64,000 bases of DNA from Neopestalotiopsis rosae (taxonomy: Eukaryota > Ascomycota > Sordariomycetes > Amphisphaeriales > Sporocadaceae), in contig JALGAS010000005.1 in assembly GCA_023078685.1 (NCBI GenBank), forward strand, positions 620,001-684,000, read 5' to 3'. Below the pieces are notes generated by a model that was not told the origin of the DNA, searched no databases, and saw only the letters and a list, made by a program, of their open reading frames with translations. A program made the position numbers and the translations under genes. Below are positions 22,064-34,447 of this stretch, one piece after another (the first letter of the stretch is position 1; each line of letters starts with the position of its first letter).

Positions 22064-24323
22064 AACTCATTCAGTGCAACCTAGAGAGAACAAAAACATG
22101 CATATATGCTGAAATGACAAAATCTCGCGAACCCAACGTTTGAATCGACAGAAGAATGATAGAGGATGGGTCAAGGCGAAGCGAAGAGGAGAATAAGAAA
22201 CGAAGATAAATCAACAGATCACGGCCATGCGCATGACGGATCCCCCAAAGCGTTGCAAGCCAGATCAAGAGACAAAGAAATGATGCGGTCTGTAGTTTCG
22301 GAGGGCCATCCGAGTGACTTTTTGAGGGTGGACTGGCACGCGGGGGTTACCCTGGGAAAGAGCACAGGGAAAAGTCGATGCGGTACATCAATGGGAAAGT
22401 GTTGTCCCCAATCAATGTGGTGGCCCCAGTCTTCCAGATGGCAAGTCAGAAGGTCAAAATCGACGCGGAAGCCGGGCTTAGGTATTAGCCTCACTTCGAG
22501 GGACAGGTCGATCAGCACTGACGACAGTCTTGATGGGCCATAGAAGAGCAGCAGGTGGATATTCTTTTTTGACTTTGAGAAAGATTTTTCTCCTCCCTTG
22601 CCAATCTTTTTCGCAGTAGACGGCAGACGGGCGGCCAGTGGTTGGGAGGCCGAGGATTGGCAAAGAGCATCAGTGGGCTTCCTAGCATCGTTCCAGCAGT
22701 CGGGGGCCATGTGGTGCTCATGTTGCTTGAGCTGCGGGCAGTGCCGCGAATGAGATGTTGTTCCACCGTGGACGATCTACCTTACCCACTACTACCTGCA
22801 TTTACTAACCTTGTGGTAAAAACAGCGGCAACTAACCAGAGAGGCAAAGACCCTGACAGTTGTGGAAACTGCCGCTGTTTCCATCCCATAGGTAAGATTT
22901 CTTCGTATCGATGAAGGCAAAAAGGGACACTGGTCCTTTGACTAGATATCCAAGGCACGGTAAGCAAGCAGATGATGAACAGCACTGACGAAAATATTTG
23001 CCTAGGAAGCGGTGAATGGCAAGAGGGAAGATCCTATCCACAATGTCTCTGATCTCAGGATTCAGTCCCAGCTCAGCTATCACCGGTCTGGCATGGCACC
23101 GATCCACAACCCTTCTGGCTACAGTGCCGTGGAAATGGTAACTTCCTTGGTTCCCGATGCTGCAGGTAAGTGTTTAGCGTCTTTTGCATGGATTCAACGT
23201 TAGGACCTGTTCTTTTTCGTATCCCCTTGCCACAAGACAAGACAAGCTTTGATGTCGGAATACTACAATGTGCGTTGTGCTTGTTGTGTGCGTTGGACAA
23301 CGCATAAACATTGAAATAGTTTCTGGCGCTGTAAGGAAACACGTGCGTGTTCATCGTTTCGTCGCACATGGGCAAGCAGCTGGTAGGTAGTAAATAAAAG
23401 CCTGGGCATGCAAGTAGATTCTACATGCAAGAGCGGAGACAAGAAGACCGGGATGATATCGCAAGCTGTCTGTTTCTTTTCGCGCCCAGCGATGGTGTGG
23501 GCAAATGTTGATATGGGAGAAGAACCGGGCTGGCTTGTTCGATGATCAGTTTCCACGGCAGATATATAAGAGGGACAGGACAAAAAGAAATAGTTACTCT
23601 GTAGAAAAATTGCACATTCGCCCGACGCATATGGGATGAGACGCGGGGGACGTGAAACGGAAGACCGCAGCTCCGTCCAAGTCTCTAGGCACCCGAGCGC
23701 ACCTTCCATAGGGCCCACAGGGCGATCAGAGTGGGAAACTGCAGTGGGCGAGGTGCCACTGTGCGTCACGGCTTGCTCCTTCCGGCGTTAGTGGTGGGCC
23801 GTCGCTGCTGCGCAACTTGAATTTGATGCTTCAGCGTTGCCTCTATACAGTAGAGACTTGACGTTCATGGTGCACAGTACGTATTTCGAGATAATGGAGG
23901 TATTCACCTAGACCTTTATTCTGAATGCGCATCGTTGACTGTTCAATCTAAATCTCAGGCCGAATATATTCCTGTATTTAATGCAGACAGACGCATCTTG
24001 ACCATGGTGTTGCGTGGCTTATCTATTGCAATTGTATCGTGAGCCGCAAGCCGTAAGCTTCTAGCGCGAGATATACTAGTGGGCTAGGGTACGCGGCCGC
24101 TATCGTTTAGTTTCACAAAACCTGGGAATATACAACTCGTTGCAAATAGAACAAGACAAGCCATGATCCCATCATTTCAACGCGAAGATGCTATTCAAAG
24201 ATTTCTATTGAACGCTGAGTATACTATATTGTACTGATACGAAGAAGTTGCTTCTGGCCTACAAATGCAATTCCTCCGGTGTGTCTAGTATATATTGCCC
24301 GTCTCTATTTCAATGATTGGGTA
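22064..24323. other. 2.3-kb intergenic region, no confident gene
   Basis: This lies upstream of the second SprT-like gene and downstream of the F-box gene. Minus-strand frames of 163 (22219-22710) and 168 codons (23263-23769) exist but show no recognisable domain, and a few such frames are expected by chance in a window of this size. It is probably long leader and promoter. Confidence 0.45.
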
Positions 24324-26340
24324 TCATATGTCCTGTCTAACGCCGCTTCCCAGGAACCGAGCGTATCTAACGTCGTTGGCATGTCGTTCCAAGACTTGCC
24401 TCATCTCCTCCCTATGGAGATTCGCTTTCTGCTGGTCATCAATCTCCTCGGGTGTTCTTGTGTCAATCTTGAAATCGTCCGCGGTAAATCCGGGCCGGGA
24501 CGAGAAACCGACCACGCCCAGCTTCTCGCCGGTCCAGAAGAGAATGTCCTCGTTGTTGACATCATTTTCCGCGCCAGCCTCGATAGTCCGAGTCGACAAG
24601 AGCTTACGGGCTATCTCGTCCGATCCGGGCATTGAAGTGAACAGAGAACCTTGAGCGACCTTCTCGCCGTGGCCAATCTTATGTCGACGCACTTCTGTGA
24701 ATCCGTCTCGCTCGGCCCACTTTACAAGCCCATCGCCGTCCGAATAAGCTATTCGCGATCCGTGATTAATGACAGAGAGAAGTTTCGCTGCAGACGCTGT
24801 GTGTCGATTCTTCATAGCCGAATTTTGTGTCATACCGTAATCGCGGCCTGGCTCGTCAGATGACTTTGGAATACCATAGAGTTCAAGTGATCCTCTTGTG
24901 TTGTACTCTCCACCAGCAATCAATGTGCGTCCCCCGACTACGTTCTTACCCTTATTAACTTGGTCTACCGAGAGCTCACCGCGGCGCCTGAGATCACTAT
25001 CAAGACAGGAGAAGGGATAAGGCAGAGATGCGAGACTGCACAGCCTGGAGCCAGAGTGGATAGAGCCCTTGATGGCTGGAAACATGCGGCGGTCGTAGTG
25101 TAAGATACTGGCGAAACGTCCAGCCACCATGATGTCGTCCGAGATCAGTTCCTTGTGACCTGCGATCTCCATATGCAGAATGCTTTGTGGTCCGCCTGAG
25201 GTGAGTGGCGCATATAGAGGAAGCGGACTAGGATCCAGGACTCGAGAAAAGTCCAGTTGCTCGAGACCATTATACAGGTCCACGCGTTCATTCTGGTCAT
25301 GCCGAGCCCTGTTGAGAAGTCGCCAATCGTGTAGATGGATACCATTGAATGTTCCAACAGTCAGAGGTACCGTAGGCTGGGCCTCGGACATGGTCGTAAT
25401 AGTCCACTCGTAAGGCTGGTTGCTTACGACTTGCAAGGTCTCCAAGTCAACCTCGGTGAGATCTTGAATAGTGTTAGCCTCAATTCTACCGCCCGCCCTC
25501 CACCAGAAGCCTGTACTCACTACTCTGGATAGCAAAGAAGGCTTTACTTCGGCTGCTGTCGACGCTGACACACTCTGTAATGCCGACGCTGAGCATTTTA
25601 GACCGCGAAGACACGGCTGGGCTGTCCATGCGGAGCAAGCCTTCCTTGCTTTTGGATACAATCTGTCCCTTCTTTTTACGTGTTCCTTTTACGTCCCATA
25701 GGCAAACTGAGCCATCATCTAGTGGCGCGACTGCGAAAAGCGACCGCGCATCGTTGGAAGGACGGTAGAGAGCGGCGCCCTTGGCTTCGATCGCGTCGTT
25801 CAGGTCACCGTCTCTGACTTGAGCCTGCTCGAACCAACTAACAGCCACTGGCGCATTGCGCTGTATGTATTCATTGTACCAATTTACGCGCTCCCCGGGA
25901 AACGTGGGGTCCCAGTTGGCAAGGATTCGTATGCGCTCGTTCTCGGCGGCTTTTTTCGAGGTCGCCGGTGTGGCTTCGGTTGAATCTGCTTCCGGGCTGC
26001 GCTCATCGTGGAGATCCGAGGATCGGAGCTGGCGGCGGCGCTGCACGCCCTCTAAGAATGAAGACTCCTCGAGACATCGCAGGCGCCAGAAAAGGTTATC
26101 ACGACAAATGCGTAGCAGACGCTTGGAGCATGATTGCAGTGAAGTGAGGTCGCCTGGCTCGAGATCTTTATGGCTTGTTAGTCCAAGCCGAGCAAAGCGT
26201 TGTGTGGTCTGGGTAGGGTCGGGGACTTCGGAGAAGTTGAGGGACCTCGGAAGGAGGGGTTCGCGGTTTTGTGACTTACACGTCAGGACTTGTAGGAGTA
26301 TCTCATTGGGAAGCTCCTCGAGACCTGATTTGGGAGCCAT
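24324..26340 (-). CDS. F-box protein with WD-like C-terminal region
   Basis: Three exons (26340-26280, 26165-25521, 25462-24324) encode 614 residues. The first intron (114 bp) interrupts the F-box; joining the exons restores LEELPNEILLQVLTYLEPGD followed by LTSLQSCSKRLLRICRDNLFW (residues 7-47), a good F-box for Skp1 binding in an SCF ubiquitin ligase. The remainder has scattered beta-propeller-like blades: LFAVAPLDDGSVCLWDVKG near 165-185, TVPLTVGTFNGIHLHDWR and ILHYDRRMFPAIKGS. It would recruit substrates for ubiquitylation, the identity of which is not visible. The second intron is 58 bp (GTGAGT...TCAAG). The gene ends with a run of charged residues (HREEMRQVLERHANDVRYARF). The exons fit exactly and the family call is good; the number of WD blades is uncertain. 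Confidence 0.87.
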
Positions 26341-27675
26341 GGCCAAAAGGAAATTTAACCAGATATCATGAATCAATATAGGGCATGGGAGAGAAAACAA
26401 AGGCCTCCCATAGAGTCGGGAGCACGATCAATGTGTCACTCTGTTTACCGATTTGATTTACTTCGAGTGCAACTGCCCGCGTACCTACATAGTACGTTGG
26501 AGGGGTCTTCCACAAGACAGAACCGACGCCCGATGCGACGGAAACAGCCTTCTTCAGGTGGTACAAGAAGGTGAATCGTCGCAGCCGGCCCACGCGGGGG
26601 TGATTCACTTCAAGTCCTGAATCGAGCCGCTTCCATATCAGTTCGGTCAGGGGAGTGAGACATGGAAAAGGATGGAAGGCAGACACTGCCCTTTTTGAAT
26701 AGGCAGGCAGCACACCAGACACATCGCTTTGCCAATGGACAAAAAGGCATTGAAGAATTGCAGCTTACATGAATTAGGCTGTCCCGTCCCGACTCAGAAT
26801 GCGTACTGATAGTCGATCACCCCCCACAGCAGATACCTTAGTAGCGTTTACGGTAAAGTAGGCCGCTGCAAATTAGCCCTGATACGTCAATTCAGCGATA
26901 TGACCGCTAGCTTATTGCACCGGCAGTTTTACAGCAAGACAGAGACAGGAATTGATCCTGGTCCAACTCCATCGTCAATAGCGAAATCACGCCAGTTTAG
27001 AGATGTGGTATGATTATACTGTACTACGGAACATCATGCAGCGCTAGACTCAATTCCGTGCTGTTTACTCTTTCGCTTCAGCTGCCGTGATCAGCGTCTT
27101 CGAAACCACACAAAGACTGAAGCCGTCGACCATGGCTACTGCGGAGGACATAGCGAGAACCTAAGGGACGTCGTTGTTCTGTCCACACGATGAAGTAGGC
27201 TTTTGATGATCCGATTCTAACTCTATACTGATATCAGTTTACTACATCATATTGGACTTGAAATAATGGTTTTGCGAGCATCAGGATTGGTAGCCTAATT
27301 TTGGCTTGAAGGCAATATATTTACATCTGTCTAACACTCTTTGCCATTTTCAAAGTCAGCTATATCGTGCTTGGATTATAATACGGTCGAAATTCGCTAA
27401 AATTAAAAGAGTTTTTATAGCCTAATAAAACATGTGCTTCTTCAGAAACGACGCTTTTTAAACCAAACTATTTCTTATCAATAGTTTGCTGTTCTACACA
27501 ATCGTCCTCTCTGTGCTGTCACATAGTATAAGAAGTGGACAAGCCTTTGGCTCTGGCGCCGTAACCGACCCATGTGCATTATAGCCCCGCAGGGAGGAAA
27601 TAGAGAATGCTCATGGCGCTGGTAATGTGAAAGTATCTTAGTATGCATTAGCGGACCAACCTTCAACAATCACAT
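26341..27675. other. Intergenic, AT-rich toward the tRNA gene
   Basis: About 1.3 kb with no recognisable coding region. The part from about 27200 to 27480 is markedly AT-rich. It contains the F-box gene promoter on its left side. Confidence 0.45.
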
Positions 27676-27773
27676 GGTGAGATGGCCGAGCGGTCTAAGG
27701 CGCTACGTTCAGGTCTTCCTGAGTTCAAATCGTAGTCAAGAAATTGGCGTGGGTTCGAATCCCACTCTCATCA
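27676..27773 (+). tRNA. tRNA-Leu (anticodon CAG) with 16-nt intron
   Basis: The 5' acceptor strand GGTGAGA pairs with TCTCATC at the 3' end, followed by discriminator A. Box A (TGGCCGAGCGG, 27683-27693) and box B (GGTTCGAATCC) are canonical. The anticodon stem is CTACG/CGTAG and the anticodon CAG lies at 27710-27712. Between base 37 (27713) and base 38 (27730) is a 16-nt intron, 27714-27729, in the standard position; it contains CCTGA, which can pair with the anticodon loop as in typical eukaryotic pre-tRNAs. The long variable arm fits a class II leucine tRNA. A TTTT run at 27782-27785 can act as RNA polymerase III terminator. Confidence 0.95.
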
Positions 27774-28214
27774 ACATTTACTTTTGTCTTCTGTGAAGAT
27801 TGTATTACATTTTTGCATGTTCACAATACTTCCCCTTAACAATCTCATGAGCAGTCGAAGGGCCTTCATGTCCGTTTTTAAGTTTTTAGGCTTCATCGTG
27901 TGATGCAAAAGACGCGAAGCAATTGGCCTAAGACATTGGTAGCCCAGTATACTCAATATGGCTGTACACAGATTCACTCGTTTTACACCTTACCAAGCTT
28001 TTCTTGACTATCACGCATAATGTCAGACAATTTTCACTAAATCCTCCTGTCCAATCCTATGACATCGACAAGAACTCAAGTTCAAGGCAACGATCATGCT
28101 ATTCTCAGCCTGTTGACAATCATTTCATAAGTGGCTAAAGCCTCGTGATTGTGGCATTCATTACCCTTGTCCTACTTCATATCCAATTTCCAGCGAAAAG
28201 AATTCCACACTACT
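27774..28214. other. Spacer tRNA-Leu / M28 peptidase
   Basis: About 440 bp of AT-rich sequence with the tRNA terminator and the 3' flank of the peptidase gene. Nothing else is recognised. Confidence 0.5.
27782..27785 (+). terminator. RNA polymerase III T-run terminator
   Basis: Four consecutive T residues start nine bases after the end of the tRNA-Leu gene, the usual polymerase III stop signal. Confidence 0.6.
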
Positions 28215-30531
28215 TCATTTTTTGCACAAGGTATTCTCAGACCCCAAGGCAGCCAAAGATGCGTCGTTGATACTCTGGGCAATCCGCTCAACCCACCGAT
28301 TGGCTCCGTCAAGATCGCCATCGTCCAAGCTCTCAAGTATACCGGGAAATGCCACGCCCGTATAGCCAAGCCATAAACCCGGCGCAAAAACCTATAGTGT
28401 AATTGTGAGTCACAAGTTCAATGTTTTCTTTTGTGTCAAAGTTCCTCTCATCTTTTCTCATCTGGGTCATCACTTACAATGTGCTTATACCATGTCCTTC
28501 CCGGCAGACCCTCACCTTCCTTGAGAATGAAGCTCTTTTCAATCGCGCGGAAGCGCCGGTTGAGCTCGGCGACACCAGTATGGCTTCTGCTGACGACATT
28601 ACCGTCGTGCGAAGCGGCCACACTGTCACCGCTGGCTCGAACGAGTTTGTCCAAAGCCGCCGTGGCAGCGGAGAACTTGTCGACGGCTTTCTCCAGGGGT
28701 CCCAGCGCAAGCCCCGCCACCTTCTTCTGCCGCAACAGCCCGACGTGCTTCTCGAGCGTGACGGCGTAGTCGTGAGCCCGGAACTGGAGCAGCGGGCTGC
28801 CGGCCAGCCGCACGGCCAGGGTACCCCAGAGCCGGGCAATGGCCAGGTGCTTGGCGAAGCCCGGGTCGCCGAATTTCTCCACCCAGAAGAAGCTGTCGTA
28901 ATTGGAGTGGTACTGGTACACGGCGGCAGGGCGCTGGTCAAAGGTCGGATCTAGCGACGGGATGCCCAGGTGGTGGAAGAAGGCGGTGTAGTCGCTGCCC
29001 GTGCCCATGGTGTCAGTCAGACTGGACACTTTTTTCCCGTCCTTCTCATCATGGCGGTTACTCTCATAGCTTGCCCAGTCATCGTAGACCGTTTGTCGGT
29101 CGTGCACAGGTGAAGGCACAAGGCGCATGATTTTCGAAAGTGACTCTGCGAGTAGAGGGCTCCCTTTAGCCCCGAGGATCGCTCCGCCATTGGTAGCACA
29201 ATCCACATTGAGGTCTAAAGGGAAGCATGTTAGCAAGAGGCATCATGATCAGACAGAGAACATGTATAGAACGCACATGCAACACAATGGTCACCCAATT
29301 CCTTTGCGTACTCCTCTGCAAACTCGGTGGAGCCTACAAGACCGTACTCTTCGCTGTCCCATGATGCAATGATACTAGTGAATGTCAGCACAGTCAATAT
29401 GCTCAGCATGCAAAGCGCCATGACTTACAGCTTTCTATAGGGCTTCCATCCGGCCTTGACCAACCCCCCAAGTCCACGAACAACCTCGTTCAGGGCGGCG
29501 CTGCCGCTAACCGGGTCAATGGCGCCGGGGGTCCACGAGTCGTGATGGTTCCCAATCAGCACAATCTCCTTTGTGCGTCCGGCGATCGTGCCAATCACAT
29601 TGTAAATCGGCGAGTAGCGATACTCGCCATGGTTGAGGAGCGAGACCTTGACAGTCGAAGGACCGGTACAGTAATCGACTCCAGACAAGACGCCGCGCCA
29701 TCCGCCCCCCTCCTCACCCCCTACCTCCTCTGGGGTGAGGCCGCGCCCATTGAGCGCTTTTAGCAGCGGCAGCGCATCGGCGTACGAGATGGGCAGGGAC
29801 GGTATGTGCGGGATCGCATCCTTGGGATCCTTGCGCTCGGTCCCGGACCCGGGCAGGCTCGGGTAGCCCGGCGTGGTAGGGTCGCCGACGGATATGGAGA
29901 AGTAGTCGACGCTGCCGCGCTGGACGCTGGTCGGGTGGCGGGCCGGCCCGTCGGGGTACGCCCGGTACCCGTTGGCCTCGGTGAACTCGCCGTCCTCTTG
30001 CGGGTCCGTGTAGATGATGGCGGCGGCGGCGCCGTACTGCTGCGCCGCGCGCACCTTCAAGCCCCGGAATATCTTGCTGTACTTGCAAATGACAATCTTG
30101 CCGCGGACCGATACGCCCTTGCTCTCCAGCAGCCTAAAGTCGTCAATGGTGCCAAAGTTGGCATACACCAGCTCCGCAACAGCTTCTCCATTGGCGCTGA
30201 AGCCATGAAAGAGTGGTAGGTTATTATCCGGCGACGACGTCGGGTCCTCGGCGAGCTCATCCTCTGTCAGGCCGGCCTCGAACTGGACCGTGCCATCTTT
30301 TGACAAGAGCTTGAGAGATGCTGCAGAAGGAAAGTTCTGAAGCACGTCGTAGCGAACCAGATTACTCTGCAAGCCGTACGACCGCCAGAGATCGCGAATA
30401 GACTCGGCGTGCTTCAAGTCACCGGCAAGATGTGGCGCTGAGCTGTATGTCTTTGACCAATGCTTGAGATTATCCGCAGCGGGACAAGCGAGCATGTGCC
30501 GCTCGGCTTCGTCTTGGGCCAATGTACGCAT
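28215..30531 (-). CDS. M28B metallopeptidase, glutamate carboxypeptidase II-like
   Basis: Four exons (30531-29429, 29374-29277, 29214-28478, 28391-28215) encode 704 residues, the usual size for this family. Order of domains: N-terminal peptidase part, PA insertion near residues 110-260 (GKIVICKYSKIFRGLK, AAQQYGAAAAIIYTD), the zinc catalytic core and a C-terminal dimerisation domain (LNRRFRAIEKSF onward). Di-zinc ligands appear in order: His329 in IGNHHDSW, Asp339 in GAIDPVSG, the Glu pair in SWDSEEYGL, Asp in LNVDCATNG and His in YQYHSNYDSF, so it should be active as a carboxy- or aminopeptidase. The first methionine in frame lies upstream at 30627; I chose 30531 because the upstream residues look like leader. 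No transmembrane anchor or convincing signal peptide is visible, unlike animal GCPII, so an intracellular place is possible. Confidence 0.92.
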
Positions 30532-31554
30532 GATGAAAGATGGAAAAGAATGGAATTGGAAGAATTGAAATCTCCACTTGTCACATTTCAAATTGCTTAA
30601 GTACAAAAGGGATATATGGTGGTACAATGTATCAGCTGAACTCGGCCGGTGGCGGGGTGTGTAACCGGTGAACCTCCGATCGGCACCGGAGGGCCGAGTC
30701 CGAAAGTACTATACGTCAGTCTCAACTTCATGTGTCCGCACCTATTCTGAGGCTGCATACGTTTGCGTTTTCCGCTGTTGACTCTCGAAGTTGTCTAAGT
30801 CTGCCCAAAGCTTTGCATTCAACCATCGTCAATAATATCAAAAGCTACTACAACCACATTCGTGCACAATGAGCTTGATATGAAGTATGCTGCGGACGAA
30901 GTTCGTCCAAAACACTGACCTGCTTGAGACGACCTGTTCCTCTCATTACCAGGCTCTGGAACCACGTCTCATCCAATCAAATGGCCAGGGTTGAGGCGAT
31001 ATGAAGCTCAAGGATTTGTAGTTCAGATCTTTTCACACCCACGCGGTCCGGCGTAGCTCCGATCATGTATCAAAGTATACTTAAATGAACAATCGACTGC
31101 AAAGTGTCACGAATTTTAGGAAAATTCCATGACACCGAATAAATCGGTATTCAGAAGTCTATGTAACTCACAATAAACATTAGCATACCCAAGTAATCTA
31201 GTACATCGTCGACATCCGTCATTTCGTCGTCATCTCTATGATCTCTGCTGCGCTCTCAGCATGAGAATCTATTTTTGCCCCCTTAGTAACGACTGTCAAA
31301 ATTCAAAGTCAAAAAAAGCAGTGCCTAACCATCGCCCTTGGGAGATTTGTGCTGTCAATGATCTGGCAGCACCGTCGCGCAATGCCACCCAAAGGCCAGC
31401 AATTCGGCGCACAGAGAGTGGCCGACAGCCAAGGAATAAAATTATTTGCCGCCAATGCACATGCACTGGTCCAGAGTGCAATACAAAACTCATTGAACAT
31501 CTCATCGCTGATCGTTGTCGGCCAGACACTTAAGGCCAATTTTGGTACATTGCG
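30532..31554. other. Intergenic, nothing recognised
   Basis: About 1 kb between two minus-strand genes: promoter of the peptidase gene and 3' flank of the Chk1 gene. No other feature seen. Confidence 0.45.
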
Positions 31555-33288
31555 TTATACCTCTGGCTTGTAGACACCATCCTTGCACAGCAATACCACA
31601 TTCTTGAAGAACCGACGCCATTCCAGAGGATCGCCCTTGACCTTTACGAATCTCACTTCAAGGAGCTCTAGGTCGCCTTGCAAGCGAATACGATCAACGA
31701 TGATTTCTCCATGAAGACTCTGCTTTCGACCATCGACAGTCTTGAGTTTGAGCGTCGCCACAAGACTACCCTGGCTCACATACGGAGTTCCGTTCGGCAT
31801 GGGAACATTGAGATTGTGCAGGGCGTCGCTCAACATTTGAACCAGGAGTTGAGGAGGCATATGTGAGAAGAAGCGTGTAAAGGCATGAGCGGGGACAATG
31901 TCTCGGAAACGACGGGCTCGTTGAGTAAGCGACATGATAACACCAGGCGTCCTTGAGAATTGTGACATAGATGGTTCCTCCGCGAGAGCATCCATCAAGC
32001 TACCGCCAGGAGTTGCCGAATATGGTCCAACTGCATCCGAGCGCGAGACAGGTTGCGTGGAAGAGACTGCCGTGGTGCCGATCGAGCGTAGCGTCGGGCG
32101 TTCCCAGTCGAACATGACGTCGTTGATGGGTGTCTCTGGCTGCGTGGCGGAAAGGAAATTGTTCGAGGAAGTCGAGTCGATATCCATGGCATCAGCACTC
32201 TGCTGTGACTGGCTCTGGGATGCTGAAGGACGTTGAGTCCAGTCTATGTGAAGATTCTCCAACATGACTGTTGCAACGTTCAAGGGATCCGAGATCTGGC
32301 CATCCGAGGCCAAGAATTTGTTCTGTCGCGTGTACCAGGGATGTTGTCGAATCCGAGCAAATGTAAAACGCTTCGAAGAATCCACGCTCATCATACCCCT
32401 CAATAAGGAGAGAGCATCAGCCGGGACCTTGGCCCAGAGCTTATCTGAGCTGCGTCCGTTGCTCTTGAGATACTCCTGGTACTCCCAACTAGTTGCAGTG
32501 GGTTCGTCCCATGGCGTATTTCCGACGAGCAGCACAAAGAGAATGACACCGCAGGACCAAATGTCAACCAAGTCTGGCGAGTACTTGCTGGCCTTTTCGG
32601 ATCTGCCACAAAGCAGGACCTCAGGGGCGATATAAGGAGGGCTGCCGCACATAGTGGAGCTCTTCTTTCGCTGGCCCTTGTACTCAAACATGGTGGCCAT
32701 GCCAAAATCCGCCAATTTGAGATTGCCATTCTCTGACATGAGTATGTTCTCCGGCTTGAGGTCCCGGTGAGCAACTCCTTTGCTGTGCATAAAGCTCACG
32801 CCGCTAACAAGCTGCAGGAAATACAGGTGGGCAATATCCTCGGTAACACCTACATCGGCCTCGATCTTGTCGAACAAATCGCCGCCTTCAGCATACTCCA
32901 TGGCGATCCATCGCCAGACGGCATCTTCACCCGTAGCGAACCACTCAATCACATTGGGGTGTTGACCAATATGGGAGTGCAGCGATACCTCCATGGCAAT
33001 CTGCTTGGCTGATATACGACCTTGCTTGACTGCATATCCCTTGTGAATAAGCTTGACGGCAAAGATTGGTGTATCTGTGTCCAGCGGCTTTGCCTTTTTG
33101 ATTCTGCACATTTTTTTGCATTTTAGTTATGATTTGTTTGCAAGAGTGGTAAAAAGGTCCAAGCGCAGAGAGGAAAGTGAAAAGCAGTTGGCGAACACCT
33201 ACGATGCATATGCTCCCCTTCCGATAGTTTTTGACACTATTCGGAAGGGAAGATCGTTGGGAAGAGGGTCCAGCTGAGAGTGTTGCAT
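31555..33288 (-). CDS. CHK1: DNA-damage checkpoint kinase Chk1
   Basis: Two exons (33288-33203, 33103-31555) with a 99-bp intron inside the glycine-rich loop encode 544 residues. Joining restores IGRGAYAS, then the ATP-anchoring Lys46 (FAVKLIHK). Further kinase motifs are HRDLKPEN (catalytic Asp143), LADFGMA (Asp161), CGSPPYIAPEVL and DIWSCGVILF. A Ser/Thr/Gln-rich linker with several SQ pairs (SQSQSQQSAD, FLSATQPETP) follows; SQ/TQ sites are targets of ATM/ATR-type kinases in this family. The C-terminal 130 residues resemble the Chk1 KA1-like autoinhibitory domain (LKLKTVDGRKQSLHGEI, LEVRFVKVKGDPLEWRRFF). It would arrest mitosis after DNA damage or replication stress in the nucleus. It is divergent from a cell-cycle ubiquitin E2 gene. 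Confidence 0.95.
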
Positions 33289-34447
33289 TGTGTTAGTGAT
33301 GGAAGCTGACTCCCAAGCAGCTTTTGCCGAGATGACGAAATAGCGTTATGAGCTTGTCATGAACGGGGCCCCTCATAGGCAGACAAGCAATAGTACAGTA
33401 GTGCTTTGTAGGCAGGCAACGGACTAGTCGAGATAGAGGTCGAGTCGGGTCGAGGTGGCAGCCAGCCAATAAACAACCAATCAGAGAAATTGGAAGATGG
33501 AGGCACACGACAGTTTGAATCTCAAAAGATGCCCAAAGGGTGACGCGAGCACGGCAACATAATTACCTCTATCACGCGTCGGGTCGCGTCTTTGGGGAAA
33601 ATCCATTAAACGCTCTCCAATCTGAGTTCTTTTGTTTGATGCCAACCCCAGGCCGCAGCTCGTAGAGGGGCGGCGATTGGCTGAGAGGGGAGCCGACTAC
33701 AGAGCCCCGCCATTTCTTCCAGGGGTCTGTAGTGATCCCTGTTGACCTTTTACTGTGTACAGTAACTGGTTCAGTGCTTAGCGCAGCTGCCTTTTAGCGG
33801 GCCGCAAGATCTAATCGTGGTTGCCATGGGCCACTGGGTTGTTTACAAGCGCTACTCTAGACGTGGACCAAGAGAGAGAGGAAGAAGGACCACTCGGTCG
33901 TTCTTCTCTTTGCTGCCCATTTCAGCCTCTTCATTTCACTCTTCTGCTCATTGCATCGTCCACGACCCTTACTTTGGACCCGCCAGACAAGCAACTACTC
34001 TCTTCCCCCTGTTACCCTCTAGACTCGTTGTTTTTTCTCCTAGCCTTCTCTCACCTACAGTAGAAACACCACATACGACAAGAACACAAGAGGTTAGTGA
34101 TGCTCGAGCTCCAAGACATTGTTTCCTAAACACGCGCACGCTGCATTCTCAAAGGGGAACAACAGCGTGCTTGCATGTGGCTGCAATTGCACAATTTTCT
34201 TTCTTCTCAAAACCTGTACTACTCAAAGCTGCCAACTCGGTCTGGAGGCCAAGGTGCTAACAAGTGATCGGAATGCAGCATTGTACTCGACGCCTTTCCC
34301 CCACAACACTTTTACCGCGCCTTGTTCACGATTGCACGTTGAACCCGGACACGGCACCCTTGTCTTGCGACACCGCGAGAATTTCTACCCATCAGCAAGG
34401 AAAGAAAGCTATTTGTCCAAACGTCACAGAGTTGCCAGGCATACAAA
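33289..34447. promoter_or_regulatory. Divergent spacer CHK1 / APC-type E2
   Basis: A 1.16-kb head-to-head spacer. It contains a cluster of ACGCG motifs (33543-33589) and, near the E2 side, a pyrimidine-rich leader (about 33900-34075) common before well-expressed fungal genes. Confidence 0.6.
33543..33589. promoter_or_regulatory. Cluster of MCB-like elements (ACGCGT/ACGCGA)
   Basis: ACGCGA at 33543-33548, the perfect MluI cell-cycle box ACGCGT at 33574-33579, and ACGCGA on the minus strand at 33584-33589. These resemble binding sites of the MBF (Mbp1-Swi6) G1/S regulator. They lie about 255-300 bp upstream of the CHK1 start. Binding is inferred, not shown. Confidence 0.5.

Noticed and set aside
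22219..22710. 163-codon minus-strand frame upstream of SprT-like gene 2
   Set aside because: No recognisable domain, no splice context, and a few frames of this length are expected by chance in 64 kb on six frames.
23263..23769. 168-codon minus-strand frame
   Set aside because: Composition looks random and it overlaps other frames; no family resemblance.
33817..34260. 147-codon frame in the leader of the E2 gene
   Set aside because: It begins without an ATG and lies in the pyrimidine-rich leader; the E2 gene explains the transcript.
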